DNA from: Rhizobium bangladeshense
GTDB taxonomy: Bacteria; Pseudomonadota; Alphaproteobacteria; Rhizobiales; Rhizobiaceae
NCBI RefSeq assembly: GCF_017357245.1
Contig: NZ_CP071612.1
Span: forward strand, 2,793,001-2,857,000
DNA: 64,000 nt
Direction: 5' to 3'
Part shown: one piece after another, positions 44,062-53,813 of the stretch
Layout: every line of letters begins with the position of its first letter
How positions within the stretch are numbered: position 1 is the first letter of the stretch
Notes under the pieces: generated by a model
Seen by the model: only the letters and a program-made list of their open reading frames with translations
Database searches by the model: none
Told to the model about the DNA's origin: nothing
Position numbers and translations under genes: made by a program

Positions 44062-45744
44062 CTACGACGCCCTCGCGCAACCGGCCGGGATCGAGAGAGG
44101 TTCCGCCGGCATTACCTTGTCGATCGCATAAAGCTTGGCGAAACCGGCAGCCTCCACAAGCGTCAGTCCCGCCGGCATCGAGCTGCCGACGTAGCGGTCA
44201 GGGATATCGGCATTGGCGACGAGGATGAAGTTGAAACGCCTGCGCCAATCCGAAAGATAGGGTGTAAAGCCCTCATACTCCCGCATCATTGCCGGGCATG
44301 AAAGTACGCCGATCGACACCAGATTGCCCTCGGGAACCGCGATCTCCGACCACGGCGGCAGGATGGAAAGCGGCTGTTTGCCCTTTGCCGTAAAGAGCGT
44401 CGGCACGAAAGCATGCGAGAAGGGCACGGCGAGCGTCGGCAGATGCCGGAAGGTATCCAATCCCCAGGCAAAGTGCCGGTTGGAATGGGCAAGGCTGCTG
44501 GCGGTCTCCGGTTCATGCCCCAGAGGCAGCACGGCCGCCCCGGCAGGTACCTTTCTCAGCACAGTCTCGACAGCCGCGACATCTTTCTCCGCCAGCCACC
44601 AATTCCAGCCGACCCAGCCGGCTCGGCCGAAGACAGCAAGATTGATGATCAGCGCCAGCGACAGCGCGTGTCGGCGCCTCAAATTGGCAAACGGGCACAC
44701 CATCGCCATGGCGACGAGGGCTGTCATGATCGGAAAGCGCCAGCTGATCCAGCCGGTGCCGAGAGCGTGGCGCGGCGAAATACAGGAAAGAAGCAATAAT
44801 CCGCAGGCGGTAACGGCGAGCCCCGCATGCACCTGCATGTCGCCCGCACGTGCGGCGCGCGTGCAGATGAGGATCAGTGGCAGAATCAGCACGACGTCAA
44901 CCAACGGAACATAGGTCGTGATGGCGGAGACAAGGTTTATCAGGATCAGGATGACGCCATCATTCCAGGCAAGTCCAAGGCCGCTCCCGCCAGCATCCGG
45001 TAAGGCAGCAGTGCGGAGGTACAAGGCGAGCGGCGGTAGGGCGCAGGCACTGATCGCCGACGCCAATCGGCCGGTAAGCCTTGCCGACCCCACTCTCGAT
45101 CGCAATATGTCGATGCGCCAGGAAATTTCGAGGCCGCAGACGATCGCGATATAGAAGCCGAGCGAGAAGATGTGCATCACCGTCAGCAGCACTGCGGCGG
45201 CGAGCCGCCAGGCAAAAATCCAGACCGGATTTCCACCCTGCAGCCGCAAATCGATGCACGCGAGGAACAAGGCCATGCCGAGGCCGATCTGGAAATTGAT
45301 GAAGCCGCCGATCATCGTGGCGCACCAGGCGAACGACAGCATGGCAATCTGCCAGTAGTGACGGCCGCCGAAGAGCGAGCGGTGCAACCCGATCGCACCG
45401 AGCGGCGGCAACACGATCGCCAGAAAAAGCAATGCACGCGCCAACCTGTCGGCGCCGACGAGCGGCCCCAGCCAGACAGCGAGAAGATCGATTCCCACAT
45501 TGGTGAAGGTGCGATTCCAATCGATCGCATAGATCTCAGGGAACGGCTGCTCGCCGATACCGCCCGAAAGCAGCCAGATCCGGGCATAGTGATTGGCGTA
45601 GTCGAGAATCGGCGGGAATTGAAACAGGACGACCAATGCAGCCGCAAGCGCGATGAACACGGCGATCGCAATCGTCGAGTCCTGCCGGGCGATCAAATCC
45701 TCCGGCCCGGCCACGGCATGAACGGGCGCAGCAATTCGATTCAT
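44062..45744 (-). CDS. Polytopic membrane protein, ArnT/GtrC-like in position
   Basis: 560 residues from the ATG at 45744, which overlaps the stop of the upstream glycosyltransferase gene as TAATG. About 10-11 hydrophobic helices are seen up to residue 420, then a soluble C-terminal domain (about 130 residues; EVPEGNLVSIGVLSC, DRYVGSSMPAGLTLVE). The N-terminal periplasmic loop after helix 1 has LDYANHYARIWLLS and DWNRTF, like the catalytic acidic pairs of GT-C enzymes, which is suggestive only. With a GtrB-type partner, it may transfer a lipid-linked sugar to a periplasmic acceptor. Family not identified with certainty. Confidence 0.65.
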   Translation of the reverse strand: MNRIAAPVHAVAGPEDLIARQDSTIAIAVFIALAAALVVLFQFPPILDYANHYARIWLLSGGIGEQPFPEIYAIDWNRTFTNVGIDLLAVWLGPLVGADRLARALLFLAIVLPPLGAIGLHRSLFGGRHYWQIAMLSFAWCATMIGGFINFQIGLGMALFLACIDLRLQGGNPVWIFAWRLAAAVLLTVMHIFSLGFYIAIVCGLEISWRIDILRSRVGSARLTGRLASAISACALPPLALYLRTAALPDAGGSGLGLAWNDGVILILINLVSAITTYVPLVDVVLILPLILICTRAARAGDMQVHAGLAVTACGLLLLSCISPRHALGTGWISWRFPIMTALVAMAMVCPFANLRRRHALSLALIINLAVFGRAGWVGWNWWLAEKDVAAVETVLRKVPAGAAVLPLGHEPETASSLAHSNRHFAWGLDTFRHLPTLAVPFSHAFVPTLFTAKGKQPLSILPPWSEIAVPEGNLVSIGVLSCPAMMREYEGFTPYLSDWRRRFNFILVANADIPDRYVGSSMPAGLTLVEAAGFAKLYAIDKVMPAEPLSIPAGCARAS

Positions 45745-46799
45745 TATCTGATCCGGTTGCCCTTTTGCGGCCGCGGTTCTGCCATCGCAAAGGCCGAATC
45801 CAGCGCGGCGCGGCGCTCGCCGGCGCTCATTTCCGAAAAAGCCGTCGGCAGTTCGGCCTGGTCGCCGCCCCGCAGGATCGTCTCGACCATGAACATTGGC
45901 CGCTTCTTGCTCTCCTGCACGAGACGACCGAGATATTCGCCGATGATGCCGATGCAGATCAGCTGGATGGCGCTGAAGGCGCTGACGGCCGCCATGATCG
46001 ACGACCAACCGCTGACGGTCTCGCCCTGCAGCCAGCGAACGAGCGTATAGATTAGCAGCGCCACCGCCACGCCGGCGCTGATCATGCCGAGCCATGTGGC
46101 GATCCGCAGCGGCGTCGTCGAGAAGCTGGTGATCGCATCGAGGGCAAAATTGACCATCTTGCGCAGAGGATATTTCGTCGTTCCGGCAAAACGGGCGTCC
46201 CGTTCGTATGGCAGGGCAACCTGCCGACCGCCGATCCAGCTGACCATTCCACGGATGAAGCGATCGCGCTCCGGCATCGCCAGCAGAATATCAACGACGC
46301 GCCGGCGCATCAGCCGGAAATCGCCGGTATCACGCGGAATGCTGACGGAAGCGAGTCGGGAGAGAGCGCGATAGAAGATCGAAGCGGAGGCGAGCTTGAA
46401 CCAGGTTTCGCCCTCGCGGCGCGTACGCTGGCCGTAGACGACATCGGCGCCGCGCTCCATGATCGGCATCATCATCAAAAGCAATTCGGGTGGGTCCTGG
46501 AGATCGGCGTCGATCAGGAGCACGCGCTCGCCCCGTGACGCCGAAAGACCCGCCGTCGACGCCAGCTGGTGACCATGATTGCGCAGGAGACGGACGCCGA
46601 GCACCTGCGGCACTTTTGCCGCCAGCTCCGAAATGATCTCCCAGGTGCCGTCCGACGAGCCGTCATCGACGAGAATGAGTTCGAAGGCGTCGCCGGCGAC
46701 GCTCTGCGCGGCAGCAGCGGCGCGGTGGCAGAATTCGCGCAGGCCTTCTTCCTCGTTATGGCAAGGCGCGACGATGGAAAGTAACGGTGCTTGCGTCAT
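45744..46799 (-). CDS. Family 2 glycosyltransferase, GtrB/DPM1-like
   Basis: 351 residues. The GT2 domain opens LLSIVAPCHNEEEGL, with VDDGSSDGT (nucleotide binding) and LIDADLQDPPELL (DxD-like). QRTRREGETWFKLASASIFYR and DTGDFRLMRR are the GtrB/ArnC class features. Two membrane helices near residues 235-300 anchor it. It should build a polyprenyl-phosphate-linked sugar on the cytoplasmic face. The stop overlaps the start of the polytopic gene, consistent with a functional pair. Confidence 0.9.
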   Translation of the reverse strand: MTQAPLLSIVAPCHNEEEGLREFCHRAAAAAQSVAGDAFELILVDDGSSDGTWEIISELAAKVPQVLGVRLLRNHGHQLASTAGLSASRGERVLLIDADLQDPPELLLMMMPIMERGADVVYGQRTRREGETWFKLASASIFYRALSRLASVSIPRDTGDFRLMRRRVVDILLAMPERDRFIRGMVSWIGGRQVALPYERDARFAGTTKYPLRKMVNFALDAITSFSTTPLRIATWLGMISAGVAVALLIYTLVRWLQGETVSGWSSIMAAVSAFSAIQLICIGIIGEYLGRLVQESKKRPMFMVETILRGGDQAELPTAFSEMSAGERRAALDSAFAMAEPRPQKGNRIR

Positions 46800-46904
46800 G
46801 CGGACGGCGGTGCCTGCTTGATGGATGGCGCCAGCCTAGCCCGGAAAGGTCAAACATCCTTTAATGGCTGGCCGGCAGCCGCGCCGACGCCGGCGCCCTC
46901 AGCG

Positions 46905-47813
46905 CTATTCCGCCGCGATGATCTCGCGCACGCCGTCGACATCGCGGGCCGGCGAAGCGCCGTAGAGGCGACTATATTCGCGGCTGAACTGCGACTGGCT
47001 TTGATAACCGACACGATGGCCGGCCGTGCCGGCGTCCAGCCGCTCAACGAGCATCAGCCGGCGCGCCTCGTGCAGGCGCAGCTGCTTCTGATACTGGACG
47101 GGCGTCATGGCGGTGACCGACTTGAAGTGGTGATGGAAGGACGACACGCTCATATTGACTCGCTCGGCAAGATCTTCGATGCGCAGCGGCCGCGCGAAAT
47201 TCTCCTTCAGCCATGCGACGGCGCGGGCGATTCTGTTGCTGTGGCTGTCTGCCGTGGCGATGTTGATCAGCCGGGCGCCGTGCGGCCCGGTCAGCACCCG
47301 GTATAGGATTTCCTGCTCGATCAGCGGCGCCATCGCAGGAATGTCGCCTGGACGATCGAGCAAGCGCAGCAGGCGGACTGCGGCATCCATCAGCTCCGGC
47401 GGCGCGACGTTCACCACCATCCCGCGCTGGCCGTCGGTATGAGAGGCCGGGCGCGGAATGTCGATGCGGCTGAGCAGCTCCAGTAACTTCTCCGAATCGA
47501 TCGCCAGCCCGAGACAGAGATGAGGCACCTCGGAACTAGCCTCCGTAACTCGCCAGGCGACCGGCAGGTCAAGCGAGGTCAAGAGATAATCGCCGGTTCC
47601 GTAGCTGATCTGCTCCGTGCCGAGCTGCAGGCTCTTGGCGCCCTGCAGCACGAAGGCGAAACAGGGCCGGTAGCTGCTGTGCAAGGGATCGCTGGGCTTC
47701 GACCGGCGGCTGATATGGAGGTTGCCGATCGCAGTCGAGAACTCGCCGTCGCCGGGCGCGAAGCGCATCGCGATGTCGACGATTTCCTGATAGGGGCTGA
47801 AGGGCAAGGTCAT
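46905..47813 (-). CDS. AraC-family regulator (AraC_N type)
   Basis: 302 residues from the ATG at 47813. The N-terminal AraC_N domain includes FSTAIGNLHISRRSKPSD and SYRPCFAFVLQGAKSLQLG. The C-terminal HTH pair is RPLRIEDLAERVNMSVSSFH plus AGHRVGYQSQSQFSREYSRL, ending ASPARD. The gene is divergent from an alcohol dehydrogenase gene, a very common pair in which the regulator controls the enzyme in response to its substrate, often an aldehyde. Confidence 0.88.
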   Translation of the reverse strand: MTLPFSPYQEIVDIAMRFAPGDGEFSTAIGNLHISRRSKPSDPLHSSYRPCFAFVLQGAKSLQLGTEQISYGTGDYLLTSLDLPVAWRVTEASSEVPHLCLGLAIDSEKLLELLSRIDIPRPASHTDGQRGMVVNVAPPELMDAAVRLLRLLDRPGDIPAMAPLIEQEILYRVLTGPHGARLINIATADSHSNRIARAVAWLKENFARPLRIEDLAERVNMSVSSFHHHFKSVTAMTPVQYQKQLRLHEARRLMLVERLDAGTAGHRVGYQSQSQFSREYSRLYGASPARDVDGVREIIAAE

Positions 47814-48017
47814 ATGGCAACTCTTTCTGTCTATTCTCTGACCGGCGATACCGCCCTTATCTAGAGTGCCTTTGGCTTTTCGCAAACTGGCGAGCGCCTC
47901 ACTTTTGCAGGATCGTGCAAAAAGCTGAGAGGATCGCTCTAACCCTCTCACGCCGTTCTGGGCAATAGTCCGCCATCCCGCTCACCCCCCCTCCCGTAAA
48001 CGAAAAGGAAGGTTCCC

Positions 48018-49064
48018 ATGCCTATTGCACGAGGCTACGCCGCCACTGACGCTTCCAAGCCACTAACCCCTTTCACCTTCGAACGCCGCGATCCGAACCC
48101 GGATGACGTCGTCATCGACATCAAATTTGCCGGCATCTGCCATTCGGACATCCACACCGTCCGCAATGAATGGAAGAACGCCGTCTATCCCATCGTGCCC
48201 GGCCATGAGATCGCCGGCATCGTCTCGGCCGTCGGTTCGGCCGTCACCAAATTCAAGGTCGGCGACCGCGTCGGCGTCGGCTGTTTCGTCGATTCCTGCA
48301 TCGGCTGCGCTGAGCGCGACCTCGACCGCGAACAGTACATGCCGGGCCTCAGCGGCACCTACAATGACTTCGAAGCCGACGGAAAGACACGCACACAAGG
48401 CGGCTATTCCGACTCGATCGTCGTCAAGGAGGGCTATGTCATGTCCATTCCTGACAATCTGCCGCTCGACGCCTCCGCGCCGCTGCTCTGCGCCGGCATC
48501 ACGCTCTATTCGCCGCTGCGCCACTGGAATGCCGGCCCCGGCAAGAAGATTGCGATCGTCGGGATGGGCGGCCTCGGCCACATGGGCGTCAAGCTGGGTT
48601 CGGCCATGGGCGCCGATATCACCGTCCTGTCCCAGAGCCTTTCCAAAAAAGAAGACGGCCTGAAGCTCGGCGCCAAGGAATATTACGCAACCAATGATCC
48701 GGAAACCTTCACCAAGCTCGCCGGCACGTTCGACCTGATCATCTGCACCGTCAGCGCCGAGATCGACTGGAACGCCTATCTCGGCCTGCTCAAGGTGGAC
48801 GGTTCCTTCGTGGTCGTCGGCGCGCCGGAGAATCCGATTCCGGTTCACGCCTTCTCGATCATCCCCGGGCGCAAGAGCATCTCCGGCTCGATGATCGGCT
48901 CGATCAAGGAGACCCAGGAAATGCTGGATTTCTGCGGCAAGCACAACATCGTCTCCGAGATCGAGAAGATCAACATCCAGCAGGTCAACGAAGCCTATGA
49001 ACGCGTGCTGAAAAGCGATGTCCGTTACCGCTTCGTCATCGACATCGCCTCGCTGGCGGCCTGA
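48018..49064 (+). CDS. Zinc-type NAD(P)-dependent alcohol dehydrogenase, AdhC/YahK-like
   Basis: 348 residues. Catalytic zinc ligands are present: GICHSDIH (Cys41), PGHEIAG (His63/Glu64) and LLCAGITLY. The Rossmann motif is [15 protein letters not shown]. The structural zinc lobe is damaged: [17 protein letters not shown] has only the first two cysteines; the positions of the third and fourth are Arg and Met. Family members reduce aldehydes with NADPH. It is divergent from the AraC gene (205 bases) and converges on the broken lysE-like gene. The loss may affect stability rather than catalysis. Confidence 0.88.
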   Translation: MPIARGYAATDASKPLTPFTFERRDPNPDDVVIDIKFAGICHSDIHTVRNEWKNAVYPIVPGHEIAGIVSAVGSAVTKFKVGDRVGVGCFVDSCIGCAERDLDREQYMPGLSGTYNDFEADGKTRTQGGYSDSIVVKEGYVMSIPDNLPLDASAPLLCAGITLYSPLRHWNAGPGKKIAIVGMGGLGHMGVKLGSAMGADITVLSQSLSKKEDGLKLGAKEYYATNDPETFTKLAGTFDLIICTVSAEIDWNAYLGLLKVDGSFVVVGAPENPIPVHAFSIIPGRKSISGSMIGSIKETQEMLDFCGKHNIVSEIEKINIQQVNEAYERVLKSDVRYRFVIDIASLAA

Positions 49065-49820
49065 TGAAAATGGAAGGCGGCTTCTCCGGCAGCCGCGCCG
49101 ATGTGAGATGCCTGCAGCCGCCGAAGTCCCGTCTTCGGCGGCCGTTTTACGTCATCGGAAGATGTCAGCGATTGTACAGCGCTGCCATCCCCTGAAAAGG
49201 CAAGGCGGACGCCGAGAAGGATCATGACGATACCGGAGAACCGCTGCTGCCACGCGATCAAGCTCGGCCGGCGCGAGAGCCAGCCGCCGAGCGTGCCCGC
49301 GCCGAACGCGACGGTGTTGAGGATGACGAAGTTCGAAAGCTTCGTCACCGCCCCGAGAACAAGAAGCTGCATCGCCACCGGCCATGAACTCTCGGGGTTC
49401 ACGAATTGCGGAAGGAAGGCGAAGAGAAAGACGAGCGCCTTCGGATTGGTCAGATTATTAATCGTGCCCTCACCAAGCGCCCTCGCTGCCGAGACGGACT
49501 GTGCCGCTGTCCGTGCCCCTCGCGATGCCGGTCTGCACTGCGAAGCAGCTTGACACCAAGCCAGGCAAGATACGCGGCTCCGGCCCAGCGCAGAATGTCG
49601 AAAGCAACCAGCGAGGCGTGAAGCAGCGAGCCAACGCCCAGGATCAGCAGCGAGATCTGGATTGCCCCGGCCAGCGCCGTGATGCCGACCGCACTCAGAA
49701 AGGCGGTTCGCCGACCCTGCCCGACGCCTCGCCCGATGACGAGCATCATATCCGGCCCCGGCGAGAGCTGAATGGCGAGAACGGCGACATAAAGGTGAGA
49801 AACGTATCGATATCGGGCAT
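49025..49820 (-). pseudogene. LysE/RhtB-family exporter gene with two frameshifts
   Basis: The start at 49820 (MPDIDTFLTFMS) is preceded by GGAGG. After codon 12 (about 49785) the homologous frame shifts by one base to AIQLSPGPDMMLVIGRG; it then continues through VGITALAGAIQISLL and AYLAWLGVKLLRSADRH. Near 49515-49530 a second shift leads to a third frame with ALGEGTINNLTNPKALVF and NPESSWPVAMQLL, then FGAGTLGGWLSRRP. Joined, this is a complete LysE-type transporter. The stop of the last frame (49025) runs into the end of the dehydrogenase gene. Two independent indels make a single sequencing error unlikely. Confidence 0.82.
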
Positions 49821-49847
49821 GAAGCCTCCGAACTTGAGGTGATAATA

Positions 49848-49873
49848 GTCGGGGGAAATCCTTGTTCCCCGAC
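49848..49873 (-). terminator. Terminator hairpin downstream of the Tet(M)-like gene
   Basis: GTCGGGG.. pairs with ..CCCCGAC (7 perfect bp extended by a wobble and an A-T pair), loop about 8 bases, followed on the minus strand by ACTATTATCACC. It lies 12 bases past the stop at 49885. Confidence 0.6.
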
Positions 49874-49884
49874 CGAGCGCGACT

Positions 49885-51831
49885 TTAGACACTCCCGCGC
49901 AGGCGCAGCAGATATTCGACGGCGTTGAACGGATCAGGCCCCGAGCGGCGGCGAAAGCGCGGCGAGCTGGTCGCCGGGGCGTGATGGTCGAAAGCGGTTT
50001 CCATGGTTCCTGCCCCACTCGTCAGGCCCGGCAATTGCTGCTGGACGTTTCGAACCACCGCAGATGCCATGGTGCCTTCAAGCCGGGCGACGCCGTCGGC
50101 GATCACCGAATCCGACGTCGTCGCCGCCGATTTTGCAAGCAGGGTGAGCACGGCGCTCAACCTCTCTGCCGGCGTTTCGATGTAAAAGCGGTCCACAGGT
50201 TCGCAGAGAATAGTCTGTGCGGCCGTTAGCGCCGTCGCCAGCACCCAAGGAGTCAACTGCCGGAAATCGGCGGCGGTACTTGCGGGCGAACTGTGCCGGG
50301 CCGCCGTCATCGCCACGTGGCAATCGACGACCTGCCAGCCGAAAATCCCCTGCTTCAGCGCCTCGAACACGGTTTCCGCGACCGCCCGATAGAAGGCGGC
50401 GGGCATCTGGCCGACATCCACTTCCAGCGCGAAGCTGTTGCCCGCTCCGGCCGGCCGCGGCTCGACTCGCAGGCCGACCGTCGCCAAGAAGGGATTGGGT
50501 TCCTTGAAGAGGATCTGCAGGCCCTCTCCAATTCCCATGGGCCTTTCGACATAGATGACCATGCTTTCATCGAAGCTTGCCTCAAGGCCGAAGTCCGTGA
50601 GCAAGGTCGATTGGATCACCTCCTTCTGGACCTCGCCATAGAGGGAGACGAAGACCTCGTCCGTCTCATCGTTCCGGCGCAGATTGATCAGGGGATCCTG
50701 CTCGACCATCTGGTTCAGCGCCAGCCAAAGCGCAGCCTTGTCGGAAGGCCGCCGGGCGAGAACCAGGGTTTCCAGCGTCGGCAGCGCGAAGCAAGCCCGT
50801 CGGTCGAAGCGCGCATCGCCGCCTACCACATCGCCAATGCGGGCGCCGGTTAGGCCGCTGACGCGCGCAATCTGCCCGGCGCGAAAACTGTCGACCGCAT
50901 GACTGCGGCCTCCCTCGAAGAGCTGGATCGCGGTTATTCTTTCCGCCCCTTTTGGCAGATCCAGATATTGCCGGAGCCGCACCGTGCCCGAGGCCAGGGA
51001 GAAATAGCACAGCTTTTCCCCGCCCCAACCGCGCTCGATCTTGAAGACGTTGCCTGCGACCGGACCATCCGGATCGGGTCGCCGCGCCGGCAAGATCGCG
51101 GCGATGGCCGAGGCGAGCGCCGGCACGCCGGCGCCGGTCATGGCCGCGCCGGCGAAGACGGGATGCACCAGGCCGTGCGCCACCTGATCGGCCAGAGCGC
51201 GGCCGAGCCTTTCCTCCGTCAGGCGCTCAGGGGCGAGCACATAATCATTGAGCAGTACTTCGTCGTTTTCCCCGAGCGCCTCGCAGAGCGCCGAAAAAAG
51301 TGGCTCGTTTCCCGAGTCCTGCGCCTCCACCCGTGCAAGCTTGGTGCCGGCATCGATGACCGAAGACATGGGGATCGGCCGGACGGCCAGCTGCGCGGCG
51401 AGCGCCTCCATCACCTCCCCATAACGCGCGCCGAGGCGATCGACCTTGTTGACGAAGAAGATAAAGGGGACACCCAGCCGCCGCAACGCCCGCACCAGCA
51501 CGCGCGTCTGCGCCTGCACGCCTTCGACCGCCGAAACGACGAGGACCGCGGCATCCAGCACCCCCAGCACCCGCTCGACCTCGGCGATGAAGTCCGGGTG
51601 GCCGGGCGTGTCGATCAGATTGACGGTTACGTCGCCGATTGCAACCGACACCACCGCGGCCCTGATCGTGATGCCGCGTTGCCGCTCGAGTTCGAGATTG
51701 TCCGTCTGTGTATCACCGGCATCGACGCTGCCGAGCTTGTCGATGACGCCGGCGTTGAAAAGCAGTCTTTCGGTAAGGCTAGTCTTGCCTGCATCTACAT
51801 GGGCGAGGATGCCCAAATTCAAAGTGCGCAT
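49885..51831 (-). CDS. Tet(M)/Tet(O)-like ribosomal protection GTPase
   Basis: 648 residues, close to Tet(M) (639). G1 AHVDAGKT (10-17), G2 RGIT, G3 DTPGH (74-78) and G4 NKVD (128-131) are intact. Domain order is that of EF-G/Tet(M): domain II with VFKIERGWGGEKLCYFSLAS, and later EVQKEVIQSTLLTDFGLEAS, PMGIGEGLQIL and the C-terminal QLTPWVLATALTAAQTILCEP, which are specific for the tetracycline-protection subfamily rather than EF-G. Known members release tetracycline from the ribosome. Whether this one confers resistance is unproven. A repeat copy lies upstream. Confidence 0.85.
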   Translation of the reverse strand: MRTLNLGILAHVDAGKTSLTERLLFNAGVIDKLGSVDAGDTQTDNLELERQRGITIRAAVVSVAIGDVTVNLIDTPGHPDFIAEVERVLGVLDAAVLVVSAVEGVQAQTRVLVRALRRLGVPFIFFVNKVDRLGARYGEVMEALAAQLAVRPIPMSSVIDAGTKLARVEAQDSGNEPLFSALCEALGENDEVLLNDYVLAPERLTEERLGRALADQVAHGLVHPVFAGAAMTGAGVPALASAIAAILPARRPDPDGPVAGNVFKIERGWGGEKLCYFSLASGTVRLRQYLDLPKGAERITAIQLFEGGRSHAVDSFRAGQIARVSGLTGARIGDVVGGDARFDRRACFALPTLETLVLARRPSDKAALWLALNQMVEQDPLINLRRNDETDEVFVSLYGEVQKEVIQSTLLTDFGLEASFDESMVIYVERPMGIGEGLQILFKEPNPFLATVGLRVEPRPAGAGNSFALEVDVGQMPAAFYRAVAETVFEALKQGIFGWQVVDCHVAMTAARHSSPASTAADFRQLTPWVLATALTAAQTILCEPVDRFYIETPAERLSAVLTLLAKSAATTSDSVIADGVARLEGTMASAVVRNVQQQLPGLTSGAGTMETAFDHHAPATSSPRFRRRSGPDPFNAVEYLLRLRGSV

Positions 51832-52231
51832 GAACCACCAACTTCTCAGAAATTCGGATGTGATTTTCTTGAGAAGCGAGTCGGCGCATTGGGACCTCTA
51901 CCCGTTGTTGCGGCTGGATGCGTGACCTCCCGGTGGTGGGAGACGCGGGCGGGATGCTAAGGGCGTGTGGGGAAAAATGTCAAGGTTGGGTGTATCACCC
52001 CAGATGCTGTGCATCACGAAATTCAGCGCAGGCATCCACCCACCACCCTCATCCCTGTGCTCGTCAATCCAGCGCGTCCAAGTCTTTGGGCACAGCAGAC
52101 TCTGTCCGTAACGGCAACTCATTCACGGCGCAGACGCGCCGTGGCTGGATTCCTGTGACGAGCACAGGAATGGCGGAGGAGAAGATGTGCCGTGTGTGCC
52201 CCTATAACTTTTTACGCCATCCGTCAGCTGC
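51832..52231. other. Intergenic stretch with a repeat copy
   Basis: 400 bases. It contains the promoter region of the Tet(M)-like gene on the left, the repeat at 52045-52174, and the end of the NDH-2 gene on the right. No gene was seen. Confidence 0.5.
52045..52174. repeat. Copy of the palindromic intergenic repeat
   Basis: Left end CTCATCCCTGTGCTCGTC, lacking a few bases of the inner palindrome, then the middle with TTTGGGCACAG and CACGGCGCAGACGCGCCGTG, right end CTGGATTCCTGTGACGAG plus CACAGGAATGG. The middle is related to that of the 21 kb copy (for example TTGGGCAC, and GTGGCTGGATTCC at the junction). Confidence 0.75.
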
Positions 52232-53497
52232 CTACCCCTCCTCCCGCATCGTCTCCCGCTGCGTGATCAGCCGGGCGCTGTGTTGGCCGCTCAGATAGAT
52301 CCACAACCAGTTCCAGGCGACGGAGAAGCGTGAACGGGTGCCGATCAGGAAGTAGATATGGGCGAGACCCCAAATCCACCAGGCTATCCAGCCTTTCAGC
52401 TTGATCCGGCCGAAATCGATGATCGCGGCGCTCTTGCCGATTGTCGCCAGGCTCCCCTGATGCCAGTATTTGAAGGGCGCAGGCGCCGGCTTGCCCGACA
52501 GCCGGGCGCGGATGACCTTGGCGACATAGCCGCCCTGCTGCTTGGCGGCGGGCGCGATGCCAGGCACAGGCTTGCCGTCCTCGCGCATCACCGAGGCAGT
52601 ATCGCCGATAACGAAGACGTCGGGAAGGCCGGGCGCGCTCAGATCCTGTTCGACGACGACGCGCCCTGCCCGGTCGGCCGGGACGTTGAGCCAACGGGCG
52701 GCCGGCGAGGCTGTGACCCCGGCCGCCCAGACGATCGTCCGGCTCGGCACGAAAGTTTCACCGATTTGCACGCCGTCGGCGCCGCACTCCGTCACCGGTT
52801 TGCCGAGGAGGACCTCGACGCCGAGTTTCTCTAGCGCCTTCTGCGCATAGGCCGAAAGCTCCTCGGCAAAGGTCGGCAGCACCCGCGGGCCGGCCTCGAC
52901 CAGCACGACCCGTGTCTTGCGCGTATCGATGTTGCGGAATTCGTCCGGCAGCGTGAAATGCGCGAGCTCGGCGATGATGCCGGCAAGCTCGACCCCCGTC
53001 GGGCCGGCGCCGACGATCGTGAAGGTCAGCAGCGCATCGCGCACCGCGGGACTGACCTCCATCTCCGCCTTTTCGAAGGCGAGCAGAACGCGCCGGCGGA
53101 TCGTCGTCGCATCCTCCAGCGTCTTCAGCCCCGGCGCCACCGGCTCCCATTCGTCATGGCCGAAGTAGGCATGTGTTGCCCCCGTCGCCAGCACCAGCGT
53201 ATCGTACCCCAGAGTCATGCCGTTGCGTAAAGAGACCGTTTTCGCGCCGCTGTCGACATCGGTGACCTCGCCGAGCAGCACCGTTACGTCAGGCCGGTCG
53301 GCATAGAGGCGGCGGATAGGCCATGCGATTTCCGAGGTGGAGAGAATGGTCGTCGCTACCTGATAGAGCAGCGGCTGGAAGAGATGATGGTTGCGCCGGT
53401 CGACGAGCGTGATCTTCACGCCTGCGCCCTTCAACCCGTTGACGAGCTGCAGCCCGCCGAAACCGCCGCCGACAACGACGACATGATGTTCGCTCAT
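52232..53497 (-). CDS. Type II NADH dehydrogenase (NDH-2)-like FAD enzyme
   Basis: 421 residues. FAD motif VVVGGGFGGLQLVNGL at the N-terminus, NAD motif TIVGAGPTGVELAGIIAEL (about residue 165), and the second FAD contact VFVIGDTASV. The AAKQQGGYVAKVI quinone-side motif and the C-terminal amphipathic region (WIAWWIWGLAHIYFLIGTR) place it in the NDH-2 family. It would oxidise NADH and reduce quinone at the inner face of the cytoplasmic membrane without proton pumping. A monocistronic arrangement is likely. Confidence 0.9.
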   Translation of the reverse strand: MSEHHVVVVGGGFGGLQLVNGLKGAGVKITLVDRRNHHLFQPLLYQVATTILSTSEIAWPIRRLYADRPDVTVLLGEVTDVDSGAKTVSLRNGMTLGYDTLVLATGATHAYFGHDEWEPVAPGLKTLEDATTIRRRVLLAFEKAEMEVSPAVRDALLTFTIVGAGPTGVELAGIIAELAHFTLPDEFRNIDTRKTRVVLVEAGPRVLPTFAEELSAYAQKALEKLGVEVLLGKPVTECGADGVQIGETFVPSRTIVWAAGVTASPAARWLNVPADRAGRVVVEQDLSAPGLPDVFVIGDTASVMREDGKPVPGIAPAAKQQGGYVAKVIRARLSGKPAPAPFKYWHQGSLATIGKSAAIIDFGRIKLKGWIAWWIWGLAHIYFLIGTRSRFSVAWNWLWIYLSGQHSARLITQRETMREEG

Positions 53498-53813
53498 GAC
53501 TTACCCCTTTTGCGCCATTTCGCTCGGAGCCAAATGTGGCTCTCGCAGCGAATGTTGCAACCGTCGTTTCGGAATGGCTCCCGTGCAGCGATCGCAGTCG
53601 ACAGAGCGTGTCGCTAAAATGCACAGCAGTTTTGCTGAGCACAGCGTGTCGGAACCAAAAACCTGAAGCAAAAAACGAATCTAAGCTGGCAAAACTTGCC
53701 GAGCGGAAATCAGGCGGAGGTGTGCCGAGGTTTGAACAGGCGGGCCGACCGAACGGATCATGACGTCGGTCGACCTGGAACCAGTTCACAGCGCCAATGC
53801 GCGCAAGTGTCAA
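53498..53813. other. Gene-free stretch
   Basis: 316 bases between NDH-2 and the BA14K-like gene, both on the minus strand. The NDH-2 promoter should lie on the left. No gene, repeat or strong hairpin was recognised. Confidence 0.5.

Noticed and set aside
45745..46095. N-terminal extension of the polytopic membrane protein
   Set aside because: It lies within the glycosyltransferase gene in another frame; the TAATG overlap gives a better start at 45744.
46866..46880. Small hairpin GGCTG-GCCGG-CAGCC after the AraC gene
   Set aside because: Only a 5-bp stem, likely by chance in this GC-rich sequence.
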